A stretch of 13,282 nt of DNA from Bacteroidota bacterium (lineage in GTDB: Bacteria; Bacteroidota; Ignavibacteria; Kapaibacteriales; Kapaibacteriaceae): the NCBI GenBank assembly GCA_003488525.1, contig DNLG01000133.1:5995-19276 (forward strand). The letters run 5' to 3'. The translations under genes and the position numbers were made by a program. Positions 6,796 to 13,282 of the stretch are shown here, one piece after another. The stretch's first letter is position 1. Each line of letters opens with the position of its first letter. The notes below the pieces were generated by a model. It ran no database searches, was not told the origin of the DNA, and saw only the letters and a list, made by a program, of their open reading frames with translations.

Positions 6796-8562
6796 TCAGC
6801 GTCCGATTACGAGGGTAGAAGTCGCAAGAATCCGACCGGTGATCGTCCGGATGACCACTTGGTAGCTGCCAACCGACAGAGAATCAACGCTGATTCCGGC
6901 CACAAAGCCGCCGCTCGCGGGCGAAAGCGTGCCTGAACGGACTTCCGTGCCACGCACATCAATGATGCTGAAGGAGGGGGCGAGCGGGGTCTCTGTCAAC
7001 GGAATGAAGATCTCTGCCACGTCTGACGACGGGTTTGGATGCAGGCGTGTGGCACCGGTGACGATCACATCGTCATCGACCGAGGTCTCACCCGGAGGAT
7101 CGATCGCTTGGATGTTGGAGTTGACCGTGCCGTTAGGGTCGACAAGGATCACCGCCAGTGCGGGGCCTCCGCCGTTCTTTGACGGGTCGGCGAAACCTGT
7201 GGCGATCATCATCGTCGCGCGCGCCGCACCGCGGAAGTCGCACAGAAAGCCCTTCAGTTTCTTGCCTTCACCATCGTTCATCCATACGGTGTCGGTAGCA
7301 GGCTCTGTCTCAATGTAGGCTGGCGTAGCGCTGCCGTAGGAAAGCTTCGTGGCATAGCTGACCTTTGAGCTGGCAAACGATACCGTCGGAGCATCCGTGA
7401 CGGCATGAAGCGTGCGCACACCGGTCTTTGTTGTGCTGTTCTTTTCCAGAGCGCCGTCGAGCACCAGCAGGCGGAAGCCCGGTGCGACACCGTCCGGGTT
7501 CTTGGCAAACTTTGATGTATCACTCACGCCAAGGGCAACGATCGTATAGGTGCGCTGCGGACGCAGCGGCTCGAGGGTGATGGTTGCGATCGTGTCTTTG
7601 TAGGCCGTCGAGGTGGCAGGGGCAAGACCGATGACCAGCGGTGTGTTGGCCGGCGCGTCAACGAAAGCCGATGCCTTGCGGAACGCTACGTTGTCGAACG
7701 TCTTTACGCCGTTGAGCCAAAGATCGACCACTCCGAAGGCAGGATCGGCCGAAGCATGGACGACCTGCACGCGCGACTTCTGGGAGCCGGCGATGAGCGG
7801 GGAGCGCACGATACGCCCATCTTCAAGGACGTTCAAGAGGGCAAGCGTATCGGTGCTCTTGGCATTGTCATTTGGGGTCTTGAAGCCACTGACTACGCAG
7901 ACCAGAATGTTGCTGCCAAGACCGGCAAGGTCGACGTTGAACGATGCCAGGACCTTGGACTTGTCGCCGACCTTTGTGAAGTCGATCACGGTTGCCTTGC
8001 GGTCGAGCACGACCGCAGTAGCCGTGCGTCCCATGAATCCAACATTGGTGGCCGCAGCCTTGGCTGCTCCACGAGGCCAGATATCGCCAGCCTCAAGGTC
8101 AGAGGCACCGTGGAAGAAATACACGGCTGTCTTGTTCGGATCACTGTTCTCGTTCGGAACTTCATAGGCGGTAATGGCCAGTTCGATCGACTTCTTTTCC
8201 GGGTTGGCCACGTAGTCCGACACCTTCCGAACGCCGGTGAACACGGCCATGTATCCCTTGTCGGCCATCGGTGTGAAGGTCGATTCATATACCGACTCAG
8301 AGATACCGACGCTTGAACTTGGCGCTACGCTCAGTGTTACTTCGATGTCGCCGAAAATCGCTACGCCCTCGAGGTTGCTGCCCTTCTGGAATGCGATGTC
8401 ATCGACCTTCGTGATAACCCCTGCCTGGCTGATGTAGAGATCGATCACGCGCAGGGACGGCTCGGGTGAGCTGTGAACGAAGGTAACGACTGATAACTGG
8501 GCGCTCGTTGTCAGCGCAGCACACAGAAGAACAGTCAGCAGAGTAAGTGATCGGATGATCAT
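6796..8562 (-). CDS. Secreted DUF4397 repeat protein with type IX sorting domain
   Basis: A 588-residue cell-surface or secreted protein. Residues 1-21 are a signal peptide ending in TTSAQ. Four successive units start with a similar strand: FVHSSPEPSL (28), FFHGASDLEA (149), VVHASADPAF (267) and TLHAVTDAPT (384). The first and third are good DUF4397 domains, a beta-sandwich of unknown function usually found in surface proteins; the second and fourth are diverged. Residues about 505-588 are a type IX secretion C-terminal domain: LHPNPSSD, then FSIIDVRGTEV, then SLSVGSYQVVIRT and a final basic residue. The frame stays open 75 codons upstream into glgP, but that part is Arg/Pro-rich and unlike an export signal. 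The ATG at 8562 begins the signal peptide and has AGGA seven bases upstream. The gene follows glgP by 85 bases and may have its own promoter. Confidence 0.9.
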   Translation of the reverse strand: MIIRSLTLLTVLLCAALTTSAQLSVVTFVHSSPEPSLRVIDLYISQAGVITKVDDIAFQKGSNLEGVAIFGDIEVTLSVAPSSSVGISESVYESTFTPMADKGYMAVFTGVRKVSDYVANPEKKSIELAITAYEVPNENSDPNKTAVYFFHGASDLEAGDIWPRGAAKAAATNVGFMGRTATAVVLDRKATVIDFTKVGDKSKVLASFNVDLAGLGSNILVCVVSGFKTPNDNAKSTDTLALLNVLEDGRIVRSPLIAGSQKSRVQVVHASADPAFGVVDLWLNGVKTFDNVAFRKASAFVDAPANTPLVIGLAPATSTAYKDTIATITLEPLRPQRTYTIVALGVSDTSKFAKNPDGVAPGFRLLVLDGALEKNSTTKTGVRTLHAVTDAPTVSFASSKVSYATKLSYGSATPAYIETEPATDTVWMNDGEGKKLKGFLCDFRGAARATMMIATGFADPSKNGGGPALAVILVDPNGTVNSNIQAIDPPGETSVDDDVIVTGATRLHPNPSSDVAEIFIPLTETPLAPSFSIIDVRGTEVRSGTLSPASGGFVAGISVDSLSVGSYQVVIRTITGRILATSTLVIGR

Positions 8563-8597
8563 GCACGTATCCTCGACAGGGTGAACAGAATGAGCCG

Positions 8598-8605
8598 TAA
8601 AACTA
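8598..8605 (-). promoter_or_regulatory. Possible -7 box for the DUF4397 gene
   Basis: TAGTTTTA on the minus strand differs from TAnnTTTG only at the last base and lies 35 bases before the ATG at 8562, leaving a leader of about 30 bases that includes the Shine-Dalgarno-like GAGGAT. It sits inside a small perfect hairpin (CCGTA, four-base loop, TACGG; 8595-8608). No -33 element is seen, and the gene could instead be read from glgP. Confidence 0.3.
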
Positions 8606-8647
8606 CGGTGAACCACAACGACATAACGCCCGAAACGGTCAAAAGTT

Positions 8648-11203
8648 TCACGCAGGGTGCGCGTAGGTTGCCCGGTCGGCGTCGGCCGATGACGCATAGG
8701 CCGGATGTGAAGGCACGATGCGGACGGTGCAGCCCTGATATCCGCTGGTTGTGCACGTTGATGAGCCCTCGAACACGGGGTCGCCATCTTCCATGCCGAT
8801 CATGTGCATGATCTGGCTCGACTGCGGGCGGATCTCGCTGCGCGCATCGATCGGGCCGTGGATGAGCTCGACACGCACATCCTCGGGGCGAATGCTGCCA
8901 ATATGCACGCGCGCGGTTGCCGTCAGACGTTCTCCGATGTGCGCCGGTTGATGCCCCCTGACGCTGACCGACACAACGCGCACCGCCGGCCAGTTTCGCG
9001 CGATCTCTGACTCGAAGTGCAGCAATTCGCGAGCGCCCTGCGCATGATCACGGATCATGTTCTGTTGCCGCTCGTGCAGCACGGCATAGGCCTGCTGTGC
9101 ATAATCTCCCACCATGCGATGGGAAGAAAACCGCCAGGCATTGGTAACGATGTTGTGCTTCATGCGTTCTACCCAGCGACGTGGAACACCCATGGCATCG
9201 CGTTCGTAGAACATCGGAGCGATCTCGTATTCCAGCAGGTCGTAGAGTGCTGCGCTGTCGGACGCATCCTGTTCCTGCTCCGAGGCCACTTCGCCCCTTC
9301 CGATGGCCCAGCCGTTGCGTCCGTCGTACGCCTCGGCCCACCAGCCATCGAGGATCGAGCAGTGCAGGACGCCGTTGACGGCTGCCTTCATCCCCGATGT
9401 ACCCGAGGCCTCGTGGGGTCGGCGGGGCGTGTTGAGCCAGACGTCGCAACCACGCACAAGCAGGCGGGCGATGTCCATATCGTAGTCCTCAAGGAACACC
9501 ACGGAGCGCTCGAGTCCGTGCGCTCGCACCCGGCGATGAACTTCCTGGATGAGCTCCTTGCCCATGAGATCCTTCGGATGCGCCTTGCCTGCCAGGACGA
9601 TCTGCAGGGGGCGACCAGTACGCGTAGCGATGGAGGCAAGCCGGTCCATGTTCGACAGCAGCAGGTCGGCGCGCTTATACGTTGCAAAGCGACGCGCAAA
9701 ACCGATGGTCAGCACATCGGGACGCAGCATTTCCTCAATGATCTCGGATTGGCGTTCCGACAGGGCGGCGTGATGTTTGAGCATGACGTGACGTCGCACG
9801 CCATGGATCAGCCGGTGACGTCGCATCTCGTGAGCACGCCAGAGTGATTCGTCTGGGATGCTGCCAGCCCCCTGCCACGAAGAGGCATCCCACGGCCGAA
9901 GCCGCCAGTCTGTGCCGATCACGGCGTCATATACGTGCCCCAGCTCGGGGGCGACCCATGTGGGAGTGTGCACGCCGTTGACGATGCCGCCGATCGGCAC
10001 CTCGTCGACGGGGAAGTCCGGCCATACCGACTTCCACATCTGCCGTGCCACCTCGCCATGCAGGGCACTCACGCCATTGCGGAACGTTGATCCCTTGAGA
10101 CCAAAAACAGTCATGGAAAACTCGGCCGGCGCCGACGTTGCGCTGGCCGTGCCGAGATGCGTGAAATCCGACCAGGATAATCCGATGGACTCACTGTAGC
10201 GCCGCAGGTAGGGCTCGAGCTCGGCAACGGGGAATACCTCATTGCCGGCCGGTACGGGCGTATGCGTGGTAAAGGCAGTGGAGCTGCGTGTCAGTTTCCA
10301 GGCCTCAGGAAACGTGAGGGAGAAGCGTTCCATGAACTGATGCGTGCGCTCAAGCAGGAAGAACGCAGCGTGGCCTTCGTTGATGTGGCACACGTCAGGC
10401 TGAATACCAAGAGCTTTGAGGGCCTTCATGCCTCCTATGCCGAGCATCAGCTCCTGCATGATGCGCGTATCGACGCTTCCGCCGTAGAGCCGGTCAGTTA
10501 CATCGCGCAGCACAGGGTCCGTGTTTGCCGGAACGTTCGTATCCAGCAGGTATAGCGGCACCCGGCCCACCATCGCCCGCCAGATATGCGCATGGCATGT
10601 GCCGGCAGGGAAGTCCACGCTGATCGACACCGGTGATCCGTCATGATGATTCATCCGCTGGATCGGCAGCGCATGAAAGTCCATTTCGGCATACTGCTCA
10701 TTCTGCCAGCCGCTCTCGGTGAGATACTGTCGGAAGTATCCCTCCTGATACAGAAGTCCGATTCCGAGAAGGGGCAGACCCAGGTCACTGGCCGACTTCA
10801 GGTGATCACCCGCAAGCACGCCGAGTCCGCCCGAATACATCTGGAAACTCTCGTGAACGCCGAACTCGGCGCAGAAATACGCGATGCACGAAGGCATCTG
10901 CAACGTGTGATGCGTAAACCATGTGTCCGAGGTCATATACGCTCGGAATCTTCGTACCACCTCGCTGCACCGGGCCACGAAATCCGCATCAGCCGCCAGC
11001 TCCATGAGGCGCTCGCTGGAGACCGCCTGAAGAAGCGCCACGGGGTTATGGTGTGTGTGCTCCCAGAGAGAGGCCGAGATGTGCGACCACAGGCGCGTGG
11101 CCTCGGTGTCCCAGCACCACCAGAAGTTGCGGGATAGTTCAACCAGCGGGGTAAGGGGCTCGGGGATACTCGGGGCGACGACGAAGGTGGAAATTGGGCG
11201 CAT
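8648..11203 (-). CDS. glgP: Alpha-glucan (glycogen) phosphorylase, GT35
   Basis: A pyridoxal-phosphate enzyme that splits glycogen or maltodextrin with phosphate to give glucose-1-phosphate in the cytoplasm. Its 851 residues follow the Thermotoga/Thermus/actinobacterial branch (TIGR02094 type), not the Escherichia coli branch. Residues about 10-100 are the N-terminal DUF3417-like region (SRNFWWCWDTEATRLW). The core has YFCAEFGVHESFQMYSGGLG (109-128), GDHLKSASDLG (132-142), INEGHAAF (274-281), THTPVPAGNE (313-322), GFARRFATYKRA (501-512) and the PLP-site block EASGTSGMKAAVNG (598-611), with Lys606 as the expected cofactor lysine. Residues about 735-851 are an additional beta-rich C-terminal region, usual for the longer members. 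The gene is divergent from sua5, with a candidate promoter box seven bases before the ATG and no Shine-Dalgarno site, so the mRNA may be leaderless. Confidence 0.96.
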   Translation of the reverse strand: MRPISTFVVAPSIPEPLTPLVELSRNFWWCWDTEATRLWSHISASLWEHTHHNPVALLQAVSSERLMELAADADFVARCSEVVRRFRAYMTSDTWFTHHTLQMPSCIAYFCAEFGVHESFQMYSGGLGVLAGDHLKSASDLGLPLLGIGLLYQEGYFRQYLTESGWQNEQYAEMDFHALPIQRMNHHDGSPVSISVDFPAGTCHAHIWRAMVGRVPLYLLDTNVPANTDPVLRDVTDRLYGGSVDTRIMQELMLGIGGMKALKALGIQPDVCHINEGHAAFFLLERTHQFMERFSLTFPEAWKLTRSSTAFTTHTPVPAGNEVFPVAELEPYLRRYSESIGLSWSDFTHLGTASATSAPAEFSMTVFGLKGSTFRNGVSALHGEVARQMWKSVWPDFPVDEVPIGGIVNGVHTPTWVAPELGHVYDAVIGTDWRLRPWDASSWQGAGSIPDESLWRAHEMRRHRLIHGVRRHVMLKHHAALSERQSEIIEEMLRPDVLTIGFARRFATYKRADLLLSNMDRLASIATRTGRPLQIVLAGKAHPKDLMGKELIQEVHRRVRAHGLERSVVFLEDYDMDIARLLVRGCDVWLNTPRRPHEASGTSGMKAAVNGVLHCSILDGWWAEAYDGRNGWAIGRGEVASEQEQDASDSAALYDLLEYEIAPMFYERDAMGVPRRWVERMKHNIVTNAWRFSSHRMVGDYAQQAYAVLHERQQNMIRDHAQGARELLHFESEIARNWPAVRVVSVSVRGHQPAHIGERLTATARVHIGSIRPEDVRVELIHGPIDARSEIRPQSSQIMHMIGMEDGDPVFEGSSTCTTSGYQGCTVRIVPSHPAYASSADADRATYAHPA

Positions 11204-11210
11204 AGGGTCG

Positions 11211-11218
11211 CAAAACTA
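11211..11218 (-). promoter_or_regulatory. Candidate Bacteroidota-type -7 box for glgP
   Basis: TAGTTTTG on the minus strand is a perfect TAnnTTTG match and ends seven bases before the glgP ATG. With the usual spacing from box to start point, transcription would begin only about two to four bases before the ATG, giving an essentially leaderless mRNA. No -33 TTTG is visible at the expected distance. Confidence 0.5.
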
Positions 11219-11248
11219 CGCGATGCACGTCGGAACGGCGTCGAGCGG

Positions 11249-11256
11249 TATACTTG
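11249..11256 (+). promoter_or_regulatory. Candidate -7 box for sua5
   Basis: TATACTTG matches TAnnTTTG with one mismatch and ends four bases before the ATG at 11261, so transcription would start at or next to the start codon. No Shine-Dalgarno site is present. It lies in the 57-base region divergent from glgP. Confidence 0.4.
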
Positions 11257-11260
11257 TCGT

Positions 11261-12229
11261 ATGATCGTTCCAGCCACACCGGACTCGATCCGATCGGCTG
11301 CCGAGCAGTTGCGATCGGGTGCTGTTGTGGCCATTCCGACCGAAACGGTCTATGGGCTCGCCTGTGCAATCGATGCTCCGGAGGCGATTCGAAGGGTCTT
11401 TGAGCTCAAGGGACGTCCGTCCGACAATCCGCTGATCGTGCACGTGGCCAGCCTTGAGCAGGCACTGACCCTCGCGGATGTGGCCGACCATGACATCGTG
11501 CGACGTCTGGGCTCGGCTCTCTGGCCCGGACCTCTTACGATCGTGGTCAGGCGCAGCGGACTGGTGTCGGACGCGGTCACGGCCGGACTCGACACGGTGG
11601 CGCTGCGAATGCCGGACCACCCGGTTACCCGGGAGATCATCCTGCAGGCTGGTGTGCCCCTTGCCGCCCCAAGTGCAAATCTTAGCGGACGTCCAAGTCC
11701 GACGCGGGCCGAGCATGTAGAAGCCGACCTGCGTGGCGCTGTCATGGTGGTCGATGCCGGACCCTGCACGTACGGACTTGAGAGCACCGTCGTACGCGTC
11801 CTCGGCACGCAGGTGGTGATCCTGCGTCAGGGGGCTTTGAGTGCCGCCACCATTGAGTCCGCTCTTGGTACGATGTCCGTTCGAGCGGCGTCCGCATCCG
11901 ATGAGGTGCACCGTTCGCCGGGCACACGTCATCGGCACTACGCCCCGAATGTCCCGGTCGTGCTCTGCGACTCGCCAGAGCAGATCGGGGCTACGATCGA
12001 AGCGCACCCGTCAGAGCGGATGCTGGTACTGTGTTCGGCTGATGCGATCGCAGCACTGCCCGGCGTACCCACCAGAGAGCTCAGCGCCAGCAGTCTTTTC
12101 GACGAATTCCGCCGCGCCGAGGCCTTGCAGGTTGACCGTATCGTGGTACTTTGTGATGATAACGTGCGGACCGATGCGGCCCTGTTGAACAGGCTGCAGA
12201 GGGCTGCCGAGACCAGCCACGCGAGCTAG
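11261..12229 (+). CDS. sua5: L-threonylcarbamoyladenylate synthase, Sua5 type
   Basis: Makes threonylcarbamoyl-AMP from threonine, bicarbonate and ATP, the first step of the t6A37 modification of tRNAs reading ANN codons; the Tsa complex then transfers the group. The YrdC-like catalytic domain covers about residues 1-200, with PTETVYGL (26-33), the KGRP motif (50-53), RMPDHP (116-121) and SANLSGRPSPT (138-148). The linker SPGTRHRHYAP (219-229), which in Sua5 proteins covers the active site, is followed by a short Sua5 C-terminal domain (about 230-322) ending in DAALLNRLQRAAE. At 322 residues it is near the normal Sua5 length and clearly longer than TsaC/YrdC. The start is the ATG right behind a candidate promoter box. 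ptsH follows 13 bases after the stop, so co-transcription is likely. Confidence 0.96.
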   Translation: MIVPATPDSIRSAAEQLRSGAVVAIPTETVYGLACAIDAPEAIRRVFELKGRPSDNPLIVHVASLEQALTLADVADHDIVRRLGSALWPGPLTIVVRRSGLVSDAVTAGLDTVALRMPDHPVTREIILQAGVPLAAPSANLSGRPSPTRAEHVEADLRGAVMVVDAGPCTYGLESTVVRVLGTQVVILRQGALSAATIESALGTMSVRAASASDEVHRSPGTRHRHYAPNVPVVLCDSPEQIGATIEAHPSERMLVLCSADAIAALPGVPTRELSASSLFDEFRRAEALQVDRIVVLCDDNVRTDAALLNRLQRAAETSHAS

Positions 12230-12242
12230 CATACGACCCCTT

Positions 12243-12509
12243 ATGATTCAACGTACCATACGAGTGATGAACCGTGCCGGACTCCATACGCGTCCGGCTG
12301 CCATGCTGGTGAAGCTTGCCTCCGGCTTTTCCTCGGAGGTACACCTCGTCAAGGACGGCTTTCACATCAACGCAAAGAGTATCATCGGTGTGATGACCCT
12401 GGCGGCCGAGCACGGCAGCGATCTGCTACTTGAAGTCGATGGGCCCGATGAATCGGCCGCGATGGAAGCGATCGAACAGTTGTTTTCATCGGGATTTGGC
12501 GAACAGTAA
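12243..12509 (+). CDS. ptsH: Phosphocarrier protein HPr
   Basis: The small phosphocarrier of the PEP:sugar phosphotransferase system, accepting phosphate from enzyme I. In 88 residues it has the normal HPr length and pattern: NRAGLHTRPAA holds the phosphorylated His15, and NAKSIIGVMTLAA holds Ser46, the regulatory serine modified by HPr kinase/phosphorylase in Firmicutes and many other lineages. It therefore has the residues for both catalytic and regulatory roles; whether an HPr kinase is encoded elsewhere cannot be seen. It starts 13 bases after the sua5 stop without a Shine-Dalgarno site and is followed after 18 bases, in the same frame, by ptsI. Confidence 0.96.
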   Translation: MIQRTIRVMNRAGLHTRPAAMLVKLASGFSSEVHLVKDGFHINAKSIIGVMTLAAEHGSDLLLEVDGPDESAAMEAIEQLFSSGFGEQ

Positions 12510-12527
12510 TGTCAGGATCGCTTAATC

Positions 12528-13282
12528 ATGTCTGAGGCTTCACCATCGGCAGTGCTACTTCGCGGCACGGCGGCATCGGCCGGCGTGGCCATCGGGCGCG
12601 CCATCGTGGTGCATCCGGCATGGTCCGAGGACGCGTCCCTGCCGCCCCCTCGCGGAGACGTCAACACCGAGACCGAACGTTTTCGAAGCGCGCAACGGGT
12701 CGTTGCCGACGAGCTTGAAGGCGTGGCCGCACGTGCCCGCGACGAGTCGCCCATGCTGAGCTCGATCCTGGATACGCATCAGATGATCGTGACCGATCCT
12801 GTGCTGAGCTCGGATATTATCGAGCGCATCGCATCGGGTGTCTCCTCCGAAGCCGCCATCGTTCACGAGTTTGAACGTCAGCGCCGTACGCTGCTTGCCT
12901 CGACGAATTCAATGTTCCGTGATCGGGTTCATGACCTCGATCACATGAAGCATCAGCTTCTGGTTGCGCTCACCAGTGGTGCCGTGCCGATGCGGCGTGA
13001 CGGTGAGAGTATTGTCGTAGCTGAGACGGTCTCGCCTCATGACATGCTGGCCGATCATCAGCTCGGCATCCGCGCCTACATCATGAAGTTCGGTGGCATC
13101 GATGCTCATGCCTCGATCATCGCTCGCGATTTCGGCATTCCCGCCGTTGTGGGCGTGCAGGAGGCGATGACGCGCATTCATGACGGTGATCTGGTGATCG
13201 TTGACGGAAACCGCGGTGTGGTGATCTGTCAGCCCGATGAAACGACGCTAACCCACTACCAGCAACTTCTCAGTGATCAGAA
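12528..13282 (+). CDS. ptsI: PTS enzyme I (phosphoenolpyruvate-protein phosphotransferase), 3' end outside the window
   Basis: Enzyme I takes phosphate from PEP and passes it to HPr. The window holds the first 251 residues; the PEP-binding barrel is missing because the sequence ends. The N-terminal part has LLRGTAASAGVAIGRA, typical of the family, then the helical HPr-binding region (about 45-145) and the phosphohistidine domain with VVAETVSPHDM (165-175) and GGIDAHASIIARDFGIPAVV (189-208). His194 is the expected phosphorylated residue, close to His189 of Escherichia coli. Two residues before it differ from the usual Thr/Ser-Ser-His: here they are Asp-Ala. The ATG at 12528 has AGGA ten bases upstream and begins right after the ptsH stop region. 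It follows ptsH directly, as in most bacteria. Confidence 0.95.
   Translation, partial: MSEASPSAVLLRGTAASAGVAIGRAIVVHPAWSEDASLPPPRGDVNTETERFRSAQRVVADELEGVAARARDESPMLSSILDTHQMIVTDPVLSSDIIERIASGVSSEAAIVHEFERQRRTLLASTNSMFRDRVHDLDHMKHQLLVALTSGAVPMRRDGESIVVAETVSPHDMLADHQLGIRAYIMKFGGIDAHASIIARDFGIPAVVGVQEAMTRIHDGDLVIVDGNRGVVICQPDETTLTHYQQLLSDQ

Noticed and set aside
8595..8608. Hairpin CCGTA/TACGG as a terminator for glgP
   Set aside because: The stem is only five base pairs and no T-run follows on either strand.
8563..8787. 75-codon N-terminal extension of the DUF4397 protein frame, overlapping glgP
   Set aside because: The extension is Arg/Pro-rich, overlaps the end of glgP, and would bury a clear signal peptide that starts at the ATG at 8562, which has its own Shine-Dalgarno-like site.
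9017..9847. 276-residue open frame on the plus strand inside glgP
   Set aside because: It is antisense to a well-conserved phosphorylase, its product has no recognisable domains, and high-GC DNA gives such frames often.
11216..12007. 263-residue open frame on the minus strand opposite sua5
   Set aside because: It is rich in Arg, Ser and His like a reverse-strand shadow, and overlaps both the divergent promoter region and the conserved Sua5 motifs.

Overview
No exotic or plainly undescribed system is visible in this window. It is compact, ordinary-looking chromosome of about 57% GC (estimated by eye), with nine genes and no gap over 100 bases except at the window edges. The lineage is most likely the Bacteroidota/Chlorobiota/Ignavibacteria/Kapabacteria side of the FCB group. 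Three things point there: a clear type IX (Por) secretion C-terminal tail on one secreted protein and a partial one on another; promoter boxes matching the Bacteroidota -7 consensus TAnnTTTG directly upstream of ffh and glgP; and a long Ala/Glu-rich tail on ribosomal protein S16. The genus cannot be named from this sequence. I see no tRNA, rRNA, CRISPR array, IS element or att site.

Layout. At 38-1141 (+) lies an exported protein with a LolA-like half and a TonB C-terminal-domain half. Facing it, 4325-1167 (-) encodes a 1052-aa secreted FG-GAP/ASPIC-UnbV protein. Next on the minus strand is a 151-aa three-helix membrane protein of unknown function (4840-4385), whose start codon sits just behind the intrinsic terminator that ends the ffh-rpsP operon. 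That operon (6757-4919) encodes the SRP GTPase Ffh and ribosomal protein S16. Upstream on the same strand are a 588-aa secreted protein with four DUF4397-like units and a T9SS tail (8562-6796), and an 851-aa alpha-glucan phosphorylase (11203-8648). A short divergent region (11204-11260) leads to the plus-strand set sua5 (threonylcarbamoyl-AMP synthase), ptsH (HPr) and ptsI (enzyme I, cut by the window end).

How the genes fit together. ffh-rpsP is core translation and secretion machinery. glgP releases glucose-1-phosphate from stored glucan and lies back to back with a tRNA-modification gene that leads into the general PTS proteins. HPr keeps both His15 and Ser46, so it could serve in sugar phosphotransfer or in HPr-kinase-type regulation; no EII sugar permease is visible here. 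The three long exported proteins look like envelope or cell-surface products.

Most worth a second look: the apparently leaderless divergent pair glgP/sua5; an 8-bp inverted repeat spanning from the ffh promoter box to its start codon; the terminator abutting the start of the small membrane protein gene; the unusual LolA-like/TonB_C fusion; and the partial sorting tail of the FG-GAP protein.
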